From JAFGQU01 sp964483625 (GTDB taxonomy: Bacteria > Omnitrophota > Gorgyraeia > Duberdicusellales > 4484-171): a DNA stretch of 64,000 nt. The notes beneath the pieces are model-generated. The model was not told where the DNA came from. It did no database searches and saw only the letters and a program-made list of their open reading frames with translations. A program made the translations under genes and the position numbers. Each line of letters begins with the position of its first letter. Position 1 is the stretch's first letter. This document shows positions 35,907 through 44,935 of this stretch, one piece after another. Location of the stretch: contig CAZABB010000001.1 in assembly GCA_964483625.1 (NCBI GenBank), forward strand, positions 73,355-137,354. Direction: 5' to 3'.

Positions 35907-37790
35907 TCAAACATTTTTTTCCGCATACCGGGCCGGCAGAGATTCGACCCGGGCCTCAAGTAACCCTCGCACCGAATTGCCTACATACATCGCATCGGCA
36001 TCAAGAAGGTCCCTGCGGGTAAGTATTTTTTCCTCGACACGCGATTGCCGCAGGAATTCTTCCCGTAATACGCCGGGAAGCAGACCGCATTTCACCGGAG
36101 GTGTAAAGAGTCTGCCGTGTTTCTTAAGAAAAATATTGGTCATGGCCCCTTCGGTCAGCTCCCCCTTTTGATTAAAAAATATGACTTCGAAAAAGCCGCG
36201 GCGACGAGCCCGGGCCTGTTCGGATTCATACATCTGCCGACAGGTCGTTTTGTGATAAAGAAAACCTGAGCGGGGATCGACCATCGTCGAGCTGATCGAA
36301 ACCTTAACCGGCTCACCCGTCTCTTCTAAAATATCATAGGTAACAATCGCTTTTCCCGAAAGTTTCCAGAGCAGGCGCACTTTATAGGCCTTATGAGGCG
36401 AGAAGTTTTCGGCAGCCTGATGTAAACGCGTGATAATCCGTTCCCGGTCATAGAGCCGGCCGAACCAGGCACAGGAATTGCTCAGACGGTTCAAATGAAG
36501 ATCGAGAAACCGGTAGCCGTTGTGATCCCAACGGATCGTCTCGATCAGAGAGAATTCCTGATGTGGGTTCAAGAAAAACTGGGCTTTCAGCATCGCCTCT
36601 TCAAATTCCTGCTGATCTATCGAGTCATAGACAATCCCGCCCCCGGTCCCGATCTCACACGTTTTCTTTGATGTATTGACCGCGAGCGTCCGGATGGCGA
36701 CATTGAAACAGGCTTGCCCGCCGGGAGAAATATAACCGATCGAACCGGTATAAATACCCCGCGGTTCTTTCTCCAGTTGACGGATAATCTGCATGGTCCG
36801 CACTTTCGGCGCTCCGGTTACCGATCCGGAGGGGAAAAGCGCGTTCAATACATCGGGGGTATCGCACCGTGGGGAAAGCCGCGCCCGGACCGATGAAGTC
36901 ATCTGATAAAGCGTCGGGTATTCCTCTATGGTAAAAAGTTCATCGACTCCGACCTTTTTCACTCCGGCGATCCTGCCCAGATCATTTCTCAGCAGGTCGA
37001 CAATCATCACGTTTTCCGCCTGTATTTTCGCATCATGCGCAAACCGCAGTTTATACCGGAGATCTTCTTCCGGACACCTGCCCCGCCGAATCGTACCTTT
37101 CATCGGCCGCGTATCAATACGGTCCCGATCCCGGCGGAAAAAGAGTTCCGGGGAAAACGAAAGAAAATCTTCGTTCCCGGTATGGATATACGCGCTGTAA
37201 GCCGTCGGCTGTTTTTTACGCAAAGAAAGGTAAAGTTTCCCGGCATCACAGACGAATTGTTCGGATTTTAATTTAAACGTATAATTCACCTGATAGGTTT
37301 CCCCGTTTTCGAGATGATTCTTAATCCGGCCGATGGCCTCCACGTAATCCCTATGGGTAATGTTGGGGAAAACATGAAAGGAGAGAGGATCGTCAACGGA
37401 GTCATCCGGTTTATCCGGTTTAAGCCGCCGGTGATCGAACACAACCGGTTTCCTACAAACCCCCAGCCAGGCGAGAGGGTAAGGCAATTCATCCGGGATC
37501 AGACTGGCGAGCTTCTTCTCAAGAAGATATCCGAACTCATAGCTGAAAAAACCGCACAGCCAGTTTCCTTGGCGAAGGCATCTCCGGATATCTTTAAAAA
37601 AACCATCGAGAGAATCTCCCGGGCGGAATGTAATGATCTCCTGAAACCGAGAGAAAAGAAACGAACGGTAATTGCGGGCATCAGGCTTTGCTGTTTCTAA
37701 AAACACAAACGGCTCATGACGCGGAACCTTAAGGATCTCCGCGACTTTCTGCCGTGACAACGGGTAGGTAGTTTTTCGCTTTATTCTCAT
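35907..37790 (-). CDS. pabBC: Aminodeoxychorismate synthase component I fused to aminodeoxychorismate lyase
   Basis: A 627-residue fusion. Residues about 1-410 are the chorismate-using PabB part, with SFSPELFFRR, DTRPMKGTIRRG, DLLRNDLGRI, FPSGSVTGAPKVR and EIGTGGGIVYDS. Residues about 415-627 are a class IV PLP fold with FLDLHLNRL, YHKTTCRQMY (lysine of the PabC site), GELTEGAMTNIFL and GLLPGVLRE. Together they turn chorismate and ammonia into 4-aminobenzoate for folate. The glutaminase PabA is not next to it. mutM starts 3 bases upstream in the same direction. Confidence 0.93.
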   Translation of the reverse strand: MRIKRKTTYPLSRQKVAEILKVPRHEPFVFLETAKPDARNYRSFLFSRFQEIITFRPGDSLDGFFKDIRRCLRQGNWLCGFFSYEFGYLLEKKLASLIPDELPYPLAWLGVCRKPVVFDHRRLKPDKPDDSVDDPLSFHVFPNITHRDYVEAIGRIKNHLENGETYQVNYTFKLKSEQFVCDAGKLYLSLRKKQPTAYSAYIHTGNEDFLSFSPELFFRRDRDRIDTRPMKGTIRRGRCPEEDLRYKLRFAHDAKIQAENVMIVDLLRNDLGRIAGVKKVGVDELFTIEEYPTLYQMTSSVRARLSPRCDTPDVLNALFPSGSVTGAPKVRTMQIIRQLEKEPRGIYTGSIGYISPGGQACFNVAIRTLAVNTSKKTCEIGTGGGIVYDSIDQQEFEEAMLKAQFFLNPHQEFSLIETIRWDHNGYRFLDLHLNRLSNSCAWFGRLYDRERIITRLHQAAENFSPHKAYKVRLLWKLSGKAIVTYDILEETGEPVKVSISSTMVDPRSGFLYHKTTCRQMYESEQARARRRGFFEVIFFNQKGELTEGAMTNIFLKKHGRLFTPPVKCGLLPGVLREEFLRQSRVEEKILTRRDLLDADAMYVGNSVRGLLEARVESLPARYAEKNV

Positions 37791-37793
37791 AGG

Positions 37794-38597
37794 TTACCTT
37801 TGACAACCCGGGCAGAAGCATGTCCCCCGGCCGCCGATAACGGTTTTTACGATCTTTCTCTTACACCGCCGACACCGTTGTCCGCGCCGCTGATAGACAC
37901 AGAGATGCCGGACATATTCACCCCCTGATCCATCCGTCTGACGATAGGTCCGGGCCGTTGTCCCGCATTTTTTAATTGACCGGGTTAAAATCGATCGCAG
38001 GCATCGTCTTAAGTTTTTCAGTTCCTTTTGGTTCAATGAATCCGCCCGACGTTCAGGATGAATACCGGCGCGAAATAAAGCTTCCTGGGCATAAATGTTA
38101 CCGATGCCGGCAAGAAGCGATTGATCCATTAACAGCGGTTTGATCTTACCTGATCTGGTTTGAAATATATTCATGAACTCTTTTGCCGATACCTCCAGCG
38201 GTTCCGGGCCCATACGACGGATGAGCGATACCTCATCCAGAGTACGCACCAAACGCACCTCACCGAGAACACGCGAGTCGCAGAACTGGATCATCTCCGC
38301 GCCCGCTGCGTGCAGACAGAGCCGGGCGTAACGGTCTACGGTATCATCCTGCACAATCCACCCGCTTATCCGTAAATGGATAACAAGAAACCCGCGGGAA
38401 GAAAGCTCGAGAATAATCAATTTACCCCGGCGAACGACCGACTGAATAGTTTTCCCTTTAAGCCCGCGGACCAATGCCTCTATCGCCACGCCCTTGACAA
38501 TGCGGGGATCAAGGATATCGATTTTCGTAATCTTTAACGGGACAGCGCTCACGGCAAGCTGGCGGCAGACGGTTTCTACTTCTGGTAACTCCGGCAT
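37794..38597 (-). CDS. mutM: Formamidopyrimidine-DNA glycosylase
   Basis: A 267-residue base-excision repair enzyme that removes 8-oxoguanine and Fapy lesions. The N-terminal PELPEVET holds the catalytic Pro1 and Glu2, the helix-two-turn-helix has QSLLAGIGNIYAQEALF, and the C-terminal zinc finger is CX2C-x16-CX2C (CRRC...CPGC). Beta-elimination lysine is in the VRRGKLI region. Length is normal. It lies between the YjbQ gene and pabBC on the same strand. Confidence 0.95.
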   Translation of the reverse strand: MPELPEVETVCRQLAVSAVPLKITKIDILDPRIVKGVAIEALVRGLKGKTIQSVVRRGKLIILELSSRGFLVIHLRISGWIVQDDTVDRYARLCLHAAGAEMIQFCDSRVLGEVRLVRTLDEVSLIRRMGPEPLEVSAKEFMNIFQTRSGKIKPLLMDQSLLAGIGNIYAQEALFRAGIHPERRADSLNQKELKNLRRCLRSILTRSIKKCGTTARTYRQTDGSGGEYVRHLCVYQRRGQRCRRCKRKIVKTVIGGRGTCFCPGCQR

Positions 38598-38606
38598 ATT
38601 GTTTCG

Positions 38607-39005
38607 TTATGTATTACGGATGATCTGAACCCACACGGTTCTCGAACGCGGGCCGTCGAACTCACAAAAATATACCCCCTGCCACGTCCCCAGCCGTAAA
38701 GTTCCCCCTTGAACGATAACCTGCAGAGAATTCCCCAGTAAAGAGGATTTAATATGAGCATCGGAGTTCCCCTCTCGGTGCGTATACGCCTGGCTTTGGG
38801 GAACAAGTTTTCGCAGGTATGAGATCATGTCCCGGCGTACGCACGCATCGGCATCTTCGTTTATCGTCAAAGCCGCAGTCGTATGAGGGCAGAAAACAAA
38901 ACACACTCCGTTTTCAACCTTTTCTTTATGCACCGCCTCCGCCACAAGCTGGGTAATATCAATGAATTCTTCCCGGGACCGGGTTGTAACAGGAAATTGC
39001 ATCAT
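38607..39005 (-). CDS. YjbQ/UPF0047 family protein
   Basis: A 132-residue single-domain protein starting at ATG 39005 (a TTG at 39017 is in frame upstream). CPHTTAALTINEDAD, NSDAHIKSSLLG and LGTWQGVYFCEFDGPRSR are the family's conserved blocks, with the metal-site histidines kept. Some members have a weak thiamine-phosphate synthase activity; the physiological role is unclear. A second, diverged paralogue lies at 61435-61851. Confidence 0.9.
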   Translation of the reverse strand: MMQFPVTTRSREEFIDITQLVAEAVHKEKVENGVCFVFCPHTTAALTINEDADACVRRDMISYLRKLVPQSQAYTHREGNSDAHIKSSLLGNSLQVIVQGGTLRLGTWQGVYFCEFDGPRSRTVWVQIIRNT

Positions 39006-39009
39006 ACCG

Positions 39010-39246
39010 TTACCCAAAACGCTGGAGAGACCACAAAACGAATAACGCCATGACCAGAAGGATCAATCCCCATTTTAATACCGGATGCCTCCTGCGACTG
39101 CGATCCACATTGCGGCCGCAATAATAACAGGTAATCGCGTCGCGGGGAATAGGCTGTGCGCAATGAGGACAGGGTTTCATGGTATTGTAATCGTTCGCTT
39201 CGGGAAATTCTTCGGCCGAAGAAAACTGGAAAGAATCATTTTCCAT
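39010..39246 (-). CDS. Small zinc-ribbon membrane protein
   Basis: A 78-residue protein from the ATG at 39246, which overlaps the dcd stop by 11 bases and is preceded by GGAG. A zinc ribbon CPHC...CYYC (CX2CX11CX2C, residues about 26-42) is followed by a basic linker and one membrane helix (WGLILLVMALFVLW) at the C-terminus. No function is recognisable; such proteins are common as small membrane-bound metal-binding adaptors. It ends 4 bases before the YjbQ start. Confidence 0.75.
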   Translation of the reverse strand: MENDSFQFSSAEEFPEANDYNTMKPCPHCAQPIPRDAITCYYCGRNVDRSRRRHPVLKWGLILLVMALFVLWSLQRFG

Positions 39247-39763
39247 GCTCGACTCCGAAGTTCTGATATATCCCATTATACGCTCTGGTTGCCTCGATCG
39301 GAATGAATACGAGCTGGATGAGCCGGGCGTTCTGTTTTATATCTATTCCCGCTTCATTTGCGACAACCAGTAAAAACTCGCTCCTGCCGCAGAATCCCGC
39401 GTCCCACACTCCGTTCTGAGCAAAAGCCCCCATGCGTAACAGCGACGTCCGGGAAAAGGCCCAGGCGATCATGTTCACCGGCATATGCACCGTTTCGTTG
39501 GTACGAACTTTATACGTTCCTGGGGACAGATGCCACCAGCCGAATGGATCATCGGGATTCTTTTTCTTACACGTCACCACCTGGCCCGGGGGGATAACTC
39601 TTTCCGAATTGGAAAAATCAAGAGAGCCTTTTCGGTTCAAGGAGAATATCTCTGCGGCCGTAAGGTCGAATCCGTTAGGAGTAATCTGCTTATCAAGATG
39701 AATATATCCTTCGATCAGATTCTCTTTTTCGATAAGCTTTTTAATCTGTTCCCTGTTGAGCAT
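39236..39763 (-). CDS. dcd: dCTP deaminase
   Basis: A 175-residue trimeric nucleotide enzyme that converts dCTP to dUTP. The family landmarks are RTSLLRMGAF (the SSLxRxG-like block), GVWDAGFCGRSEFLLVV with the catalytic Glu, and RLIQLVFIP. Typical members have DAGWEG; here the glycine-rich turn is DAGFCG. Its location beside carB and the pyrimidine genes fits a role in pyrimidine deoxynucleotide supply. Confidence 0.88.
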   Translation of the reverse strand: MLNREQIKKLIEKENLIEGYIHLDKQITPNGFDLTAAEIFSLNRKGSLDFSNSERVIPPGQVVTCKKKNPDDPFGWWHLSPGTYKVRTNETVHMPVNMIAWAFSRTSLLRMGAFAQNGVWDAGFCGRSEFLLVVANEAGIDIKQNARLIQLVFIPIEATRAYNGIYQNFGVEHGK

Positions 39764-39785
39764 GGTATTAATTTTGTGCGAGTTC

Positions 39786-42700
39786 TTACGAACGAACAGC
39801 GCGCTCTATTTCCCGATGGTAATTCTGAATGCTTTTTACTTTCAGATCTTCTTTGTGCAACATCTCAATCGCCGTCGTCGACGCGATTGCTCCGGCGACC
39901 GTTGTTACCACGGGGATATTGTATAAAACCGTCGCGCTGCGTATGGTTATCTCATCTTTACGCGGGATCCTTCCCGAAGGGGTATTAATAATCAACTGGA
40001 CATCCCGGTTTTTTATGTAATCCAGGATGTTCGGCCGTCCCTCGGAAAGTTTGGGTAACACCTCTACCTCCAATCCATGATCTCGCAAGGCACGCCCGGT
40101 CCCTTCGGTGCTGAGAATCTGAAAATTAAGATTCTTAAGTCGTTTGGCTATCGGGAGAATTGCCGGTTTATCCTTTTCTTTCACCGAGATAAATACTTTA
40201 CCTTCTTTAGGAAGAAATTGTGATGCCGCCAGCTGGCTTTTCAGGTAGGCGTACCCGAAATCGCTGTCGATTCCCATAACCTCGCCCGTCGAACGCATCT
40301 CCGGCCCCAGAATAATGTCCACGCCAAAAAAACGGTTAAAGGGAAACACCGATTCTTTTATGCACCGGTAGGGAGGGACTATTTCTTTGGTAAACCCGAC
40401 CTCTTGCAAGGTCTTGCCGGCCATCACCTTGGCGGCGAACTTCGCCAGAGGGATTCCTACCGCTTTGGAAATAAACGGCACCGTACGCGAGGCGCGGGGA
40501 TTGACTTCAATGACATAAAGATGATTATCTTTAACGGCAAACTGAATATTCATCAACCCGACGATACGGAGTTCTCGAGCCAGGGCATAACTTGCCTCTC
40601 TGACTTTTTCCAGCATTTCTTGCGACAGGCTGAAGGTCGGCAGACACATTGCGCTGTCGCCGGAATGAATGCCTGCTTCTTCGATATGCTCGAGGATCCC
40701 CCCGATAACAAAGGTTGTCCCGTCACCGATAAGATCGACATCAACCTCAATGGCATCTTCCAGGAACGTATCGATGAGGATTGTCTGATTCATCGAAGAA
40801 CGCAGGGCGTTATTGACGAAACTTTCCAGCGATTCGGCGTCATAGACGATTTCCATCGCCCGGCCGCCCAGCACGTAGGAAGGCCTTACCAGGACCGGAT
40901 ACCCAAGCTTCCGGGCGAACCTTTTGGCTTCTTTGATTGAATGCGCGATGCCGCTTGCCGGCTGCCTGAGTTCCAGCTTGAGTAACATTTCCCGGAATTT
41001 ATCGCGGTCTTCGGCACGATCAATATGTTTGGCCTTTGTCCCCAGAATCGAAACGCCTTCCTTCTCCAGGCCCAACGCTAAGTTGAGCGGGGTCTGCCCT
41101 CCGAATTGCAGAATCACCCCGGAAGGATTTTCCTTCTGTACGATATTCATCACGTCTTCTAACGTGATCGGTTCAAAGTAGAGCTTATCGGAGGTATCAT
41201 AGTCGGTCGATACGGTTTCGGGGTTACAGTTAACCATGATAACCTCGATGTTCTCCTCCTTCAGAGAGAAGGCCGCATGCACACAGCAATAGTCGAACTC
41301 GATACCTTGTCCGATACGGTTGGGTCCGCCGCCTAAAATCATCACTTTTTTTCTTTGAGAAGAACGGACTTCGCATTCGGTCTCGTATGTAGAGTAATAG
41401 TACGGGGTCCGGGCATGAAATTCCGCAGCACAGGTATCGACAAGTTTATACGTTGTTTGAACGCGATGCTTCTTGCGTAACCGGCGTATTTTCTTCTCCG
41501 GTACGCCGGTCAGCTTTCCCAGGTATGCATCCGAAAATCCGTATTGCTTAGCCTGACGCAAAGAATGTGCGGTCACTTTTTTCGCCGCGCGCAAAAACTG
41601 TTCCCTATCGATAATTTCCTTCATATTATGCAAAAACCAGGTGTCGATTTTAGTCAGCGCGTAGATCTCATTGACGGTATATCCGGCACGGAACGCGTCG
41701 GCAATAGCAAACAGCCGTTTTTCGTTGGGGACAACCAGATATTCCTTTATCTTATCCTTTACGTGCTGCTCTGCCATATCTCTCTGCTCGAACAAAGAGC
41801 CGAATCCGCACTCTCCGATCTCTAAGGCCCGAACGCCTTTCTGGAGCGCTTCCTTAAACGTACGCCCGATAGCCATTACTTCTCCCACCGACTTCATCGA
41901 CGTCGTAAGGGTAGGATTAGCGCCGGGAAACTTCTCGAACGTAAACCGGGGGATCTTTACCACGCAATAATCCAGTGCCGGCTCAAAAGACGCCGGGGTC
42001 TCTCCGGTAATATCGTTGGGAATTTCATCCAGCGTATACCCCACCGCAAGCTTCGCCGCGATCTTGGCGATAGGGAACCCCGTAGCCTTGGAAGCCAGAG
42101 CCGAAGAACGCGACACCCGCGGATTCATCTCGATAATTACCATCCGGCCGTCGGCGGGATTGACAGCAAACTGAACATTACTCCCTCCAGTCTCAACGCC
42201 GATAGCCCGAATGGTTTTTATCGTTGCCGTTCTCATTTTTTGATATTGAATATCGGTCAGCGTCTGCACCGGGGCAACCGTGATGGAATCACCGGTATGC
42301 ACCCCCATCGGGTCGAAATTCTCTATCGAGCAGACGATAACAACATTGTCTTTTTTATCCCGCATGACCTCAAGTTCGAATTCCTTCCAGCCCAGAAGGC
42401 TTTCCTCGATAAGCACCTCCCGGATGAGGCTTAAATCCACCCCGCGCGTAACCAATTCCTTGAATTCTTCCTTGTTATAGGCAATCCCGCCCCCGGTACC
42501 TCCCAGAGTAAATGCGGGACGGATCACACAGGGTAATCCGATATACTCAAGGACTTCCTCGGCTTCTTGCAAGGAATAGACTGTTTTGGACCGGGGAAGA
42601 TCAATCCCCGCTTTATACATTGTTTCCTTAAAAAGCTCGCGGTCCTCAGCCCGGGCAATAACGTCCTCATTGGCTCCAATAAGCTCAACATTATGTCTTT

Positions 42701-43025
42701 TGAATACCCCCTGTTTGGACGCCTCAAAAGCGACATTGAGCGCCGTTTGCCCCCCTAATGTCGGCAGGCAGGCGTCGGGTTTTTCCTCAATGATAATTTT
42801 CTCCAGGACCTCGACCGTAATCGGCTCAATGTAGGTAGCGTCGGCGAATTCAGGATCGGTCATAATCGTCGCCGGATTGGAATTCAATAACACAACTTTA
42901 TACCCTTCCTGGCGGAGAGCTTTACAGGCCTGCGCTCCCGAATAATCAAATTCGCACGCCTGGCTGATAATGATCGGGCCGGAGCCGATAATAAGAATCT
43001 TTTCCAAATCATTCCGTTTCCCCAT
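39786..43025 (-). CDS. carB: Carbamoyl-phosphate synthase, large subunit
   Basis: A full-length, 1079-residue enzyme. The N-terminal carboxyphosphate domain (about 1-400) starts ILIIGSGPIIISQACEFDYSG, the oligomerisation domain follows, the second ATP-grasp half (about 550-930) starts MILGGGPNRIGQGIEFDYCC, and a C-terminal allosteric MGS-like domain ends it. ATP-grasp blocks GGTGGGIAYN and GGRAMEIVYD are present. It makes carbamoyl phosphate from bicarbonate, glutamine-derived ammonia and two ATP. carA lies 17 bases upstream. Confidence 0.97.
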   Translation of the reverse strand: MGKRNDLEKILIIGSGPIIISQACEFDYSGAQACKALRQEGYKVVLLNSNPATIMTDPEFADATYIEPITVEVLEKIIIEEKPDACLPTLGGQTALNVAFEASKQGVFKRHNVELIGANEDVIARAEDRELFKETMYKAGIDLPRSKTVYSLQEAEEVLEYIGLPCVIRPAFTLGGTGGGIAYNKEEFKELVTRGVDLSLIREVLIEESLLGWKEFELEVMRDKKDNVVIVCSIENFDPMGVHTGDSITVAPVQTLTDIQYQKMRTATIKTIRAIGVETGGSNVQFAVNPADGRMVIIEMNPRVSRSSALASKATGFPIAKIAAKLAVGYTLDEIPNDITGETPASFEPALDYCVVKIPRFTFEKFPGANPTLTTSMKSVGEVMAIGRTFKEALQKGVRALEIGECGFGSLFEQRDMAEQHVKDKIKEYLVVPNEKRLFAIADAFRAGYTVNEIYALTKIDTWFLHNMKEIIDREQFLRAAKKVTAHSLRQAKQYGFSDAYLGKLTGVPEKKIRRLRKKHRVQTTYKLVDTCAAEFHARTPYYYSTYETECEVRSSQRKKVMILGGGPNRIGQGIEFDYCCVHAAFSLKEENIEVIMVNCNPETVSTDYDTSDKLYFEPITLEDVMNIVQKENPSGVILQFGGQTPLNLALGLEKEGVSILGTKAKHIDRAEDRDKFREMLLKLELRQPASGIAHSIKEAKRFARKLGYPVLVRPSYVLGGRAMEIVYDAESLESFVNNALRSSMNQTILIDTFLEDAIEVDVDLIGDGTTFVIGGILEHIEEAGIHSGDSAMCLPTFSLSQEMLEKVREASYALARELRIVGLMNIQFAVKDNHLYVIEVNPRASRTVPFISKAVGIPLAKFAAKVMAGKTLQEVGFTKEIVPPYRCIKESVFPFNRFFGVDIILGPEMRSTGEVMGIDSDFGYAYLKSQLAASQFLPKEGKVFISVKEKDKPAILPIAKRLKNLNFQILSTEGTGRALRDHGLEVEVLPKLSEGRPNILDYIKNRDVQLIINTPSGRIPRKDEITIRSATVLYNIPVVTTVAGAIASTTAIEMLHKEDLKVKSIQNYHREIERAVRS

Positions 43026-43042
43026 AGTCGATTTTTCCTTTC

Positions 43043-44179
43043 TTACGCCAAAGAGATTACCATCTTCTTAAATCTGCCGAATATATACCGGGCGTCGAAC
43101 GGACCGGGCCCGGCCTCCGGATGAAACTGTACACTGAAGATCGGCAGTTTCTTATGTTTTAAACCTTCCAGAGTATTGTCATATAAATTCACGTGTGTAG
43201 GAATAAGATCGTTTTCGGGAATCGTATATTCGGGAACGATAAAATTATGGTTTTGAGAAGTAATATCTATCCTCCCGGTTTCCAGATCCTTTACCGGATG
43301 ATTCCCGCCATGATGCCCGAATTTCAACTTTTCCGCCCGCCCGCCGAAGGCAAGGCCGATAATCTGATGCCCCAGACAGATCCCCGCCAAGGCCATATTA
43401 TTGAGTTCTTTGCGCTTCATTTTCTGAATGATTTCCCTGGCCACTTCTATCACATACCGTACCGGCTCAGGATCTCCCGGGCCGTTGGAAATAAGAATAC
43501 CGTCTGGTTTAAGCTTAAGGATTTCCCGCAAGGATGTCGCGGCCGGGACAACAATCACCCGCTGAAATTCCTCTTTTAAGTTTCTTAAAATATTGAGTTT
43601 GACCCCGCAATCGATGACAACAACGGTTTTTGACTTCTTCCGGATCGGCTCGATCATCCGCGCGGTCAGATCTTCTTCCCATTGGTAAATATCCGGACAG
43701 GTGACCGTCTTGACTAAATCTCTGCCGATGATTGGGGGAGACGCTTTCAGCTTCTCGCGCAGGCGCCGCATGTTGTATTCACCTGTCGCAATAATTCCTT
43801 TCATCGCTCCCTTTTCCCTGAGGCGTTTGGTAATCATCCGTGTGTCGATCTGTTCAATCCCGACGACATTATTTTCACTCAGGTATTCATCCAGGCCGCT
43901 TTGAGCCTGCCAGTTTGACGTAATACGGCTTCGTTCTTTCACAATAAATCCCTCTACCTGTACCTGAGCCGATTCGGTATCCTGAGCGTTAATCCCGTAG
44001 TTACCGATCAACGGATATGTCATGCAGACAATCTGTCCCCGATAGGAAGGATCGGTAAGGATTTCCTGATATCCGACCATCGCCGTATTAAAAACAACTT
44101 CCCCGATCGTTTCCTGCTTGGCGCCGAAGGCGCTTCCCTCCAGACGCAATCCATCTTCCAAAAGAAGAACTGCCTTCAT
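43043..44179 (-). CDS. carA: Carbamoyl-phosphate synthase, small (glutaminase) subunit
   Basis: A 378-residue protein. The N-terminal domain has FNTAMVGYQEILTDPSY; the C-terminal class I glutamine amidotransferase has the nucleophile loop GICLGHQIIGLAFGG and the His-Glu pair in FSVQFHPEAGPGP. It feeds ammonia to CarB encoded just downstream. It starts one base after the stop of the Rossmann-fold gene upstream, so the three genes are one transcript. Confidence 0.96.
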   Translation of the reverse strand: MKAVLLLEDGLRLEGSAFGAKQETIGEVVFNTAMVGYQEILTDPSYRGQIVCMTYPLIGNYGINAQDTESAQVQVEGFIVKERSRITSNWQAQSGLDEYLSENNVVGIEQIDTRMITKRLREKGAMKGIIATGEYNMRRLREKLKASPPIIGRDLVKTVTCPDIYQWEEDLTARMIEPIRKKSKTVVVIDCGVKLNILRNLKEEFQRVIVVPAATSLREILKLKPDGILISNGPGDPEPVRYVIEVAREIIQKMKRKELNNMALAGICLGHQIIGLAFGGRAEKLKFGHHGGNHPVKDLETGRIDITSQNHNFIVPEYTIPENDLIPTHVNLYDNTLEGLKHKKLPIFSVQFHPEAGPGPFDARYIFGRFKKMVISLA

Positions 44180-44180
44180 T

Positions 44181-44627
44181 TCAAGCTCCTATCTTTTCCT
44201 TGATATATCTAATAGCTTCCTGCGGAGTATGTACTTTATGTACCCCGGGGATATCCCACGTGTCAATACCGACAACCGGTTTCTCTTCGTTACAGGCAAA
44301 GGCAATTTCCGAAAGCGTCCCGTATTTCCCGTTAAGAGCTATCAAAGCCTGGGATGCCCGTACCACCAGAATATTACGGGCGTAACCGAGCCCGGTAGGT
44401 ATTTTTACCGCAAGATATCGATTGGCCGAACTCTCATCCGATGTCGGCAGTATTCCCACGGTACATCCTCCCGCCGCCGCAGCGCCCCGGCAAACCGCTT
44501 CCATCACGCCGCCTCCCCCGCCGCACACCAGGATCCACTGCTGGGCCGCAATGAGTTTTCCCACTTCCTGGGCAATCTCATAGGTCTTCTCTGTACACTC
44601 GCATCCGCCGATTACACCGATATTCAT
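44181..44627 (-). CDS. Rossmann-fold nucleotide-binding protein (TIGR00725/LOG-like)
   Basis: A 148-residue protein starting at ATG 44627 (MNIGVIGG); an in-frame GTG at 44645 is the alternative. CGGGGGVMEAVCRGA, GILPTSD and ALIALNGKYGTLSEI match the lysine-decarboxylase-like/LOG Rossmann superfamily, in which PGGxGTxxE is typical; here it is NGKYGTLSE. Related LOG proteins release cytokinin-like bases from nucleotides, and this subgroup has no proven substrate. First gene of the carAB group. Confidence 0.85.
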   Translation of the reverse strand: MNIGVIGGCECTEKTYEIAQEVGKLIAAQQWILVCGGGGGVMEAVCRGAAAAGGCTVGILPTSDESSANRYLAVKIPTGLGYARNILVVRASQALIALNGKYGTLSEIAFACNEEKPVVGIDTWDIPGVHKVHTPQEAIRYIKEKIGA

Positions 44628-44702
44628 AACCACGTCGCACGGCACATAGACACATAGTCACACGTATCTAATGAACCTCTCTTCCTCATGTATTTGCCAA
44701 AA

Positions 44703-44727
44703 TCACATGTGTTCTTGTGACATGTGA
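44703..44727. repeat. Perfect 8-base palindrome TCACATGT...ACATGTGA
   Basis: TCACATGT (44703-44710) and ACATGTGA (44720-44727) flank a 9-base loop, 16 bases before the 3' end of the tRNA gene. GTGACTT repeats follow. It could form a hairpin downstream of the tRNA on the minus strand, but no U-run supports a terminator. Confidence 0.4.
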
Positions 44728-44742
44728 CTTGTGACTTCAATA

Positions 44743-44814
44743 TGTCCCCGGGCAGAATCGAACTGCCATTCCAGGCTCCGGAGGCCTGTGCCTTATCCGT
44801 TAGGCCACAGGGAC
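44743..44814 (-). tRNA. tRNA-Arg (anticodon CCG)
   Basis: The minus strand folds as a 72-base cloverleaf: acceptor stem GTCCCTG/CGGGGAC with one T-G pair, D arm GCC/GGC, anticodon stem CAGGC/GCCTG with loop CTCCGGA (anticodon CCG), T arm GGCAG-TTCGAAT-CTGCC and discriminator A. The 3' CCA is not encoded. It reads CGG arginine codons. Confidence 0.95.
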
Positions 44815-44935
44815 AAAATAAATACAGTCGATAGTCGTCCGTCGATAGTCGATCGTGTTCATTGCGATACCCGGCACCCTGTACCCGATACCCGTAAAAA
44901 TAACTATAGACCGTAGACTAAAGACTAGATACTTT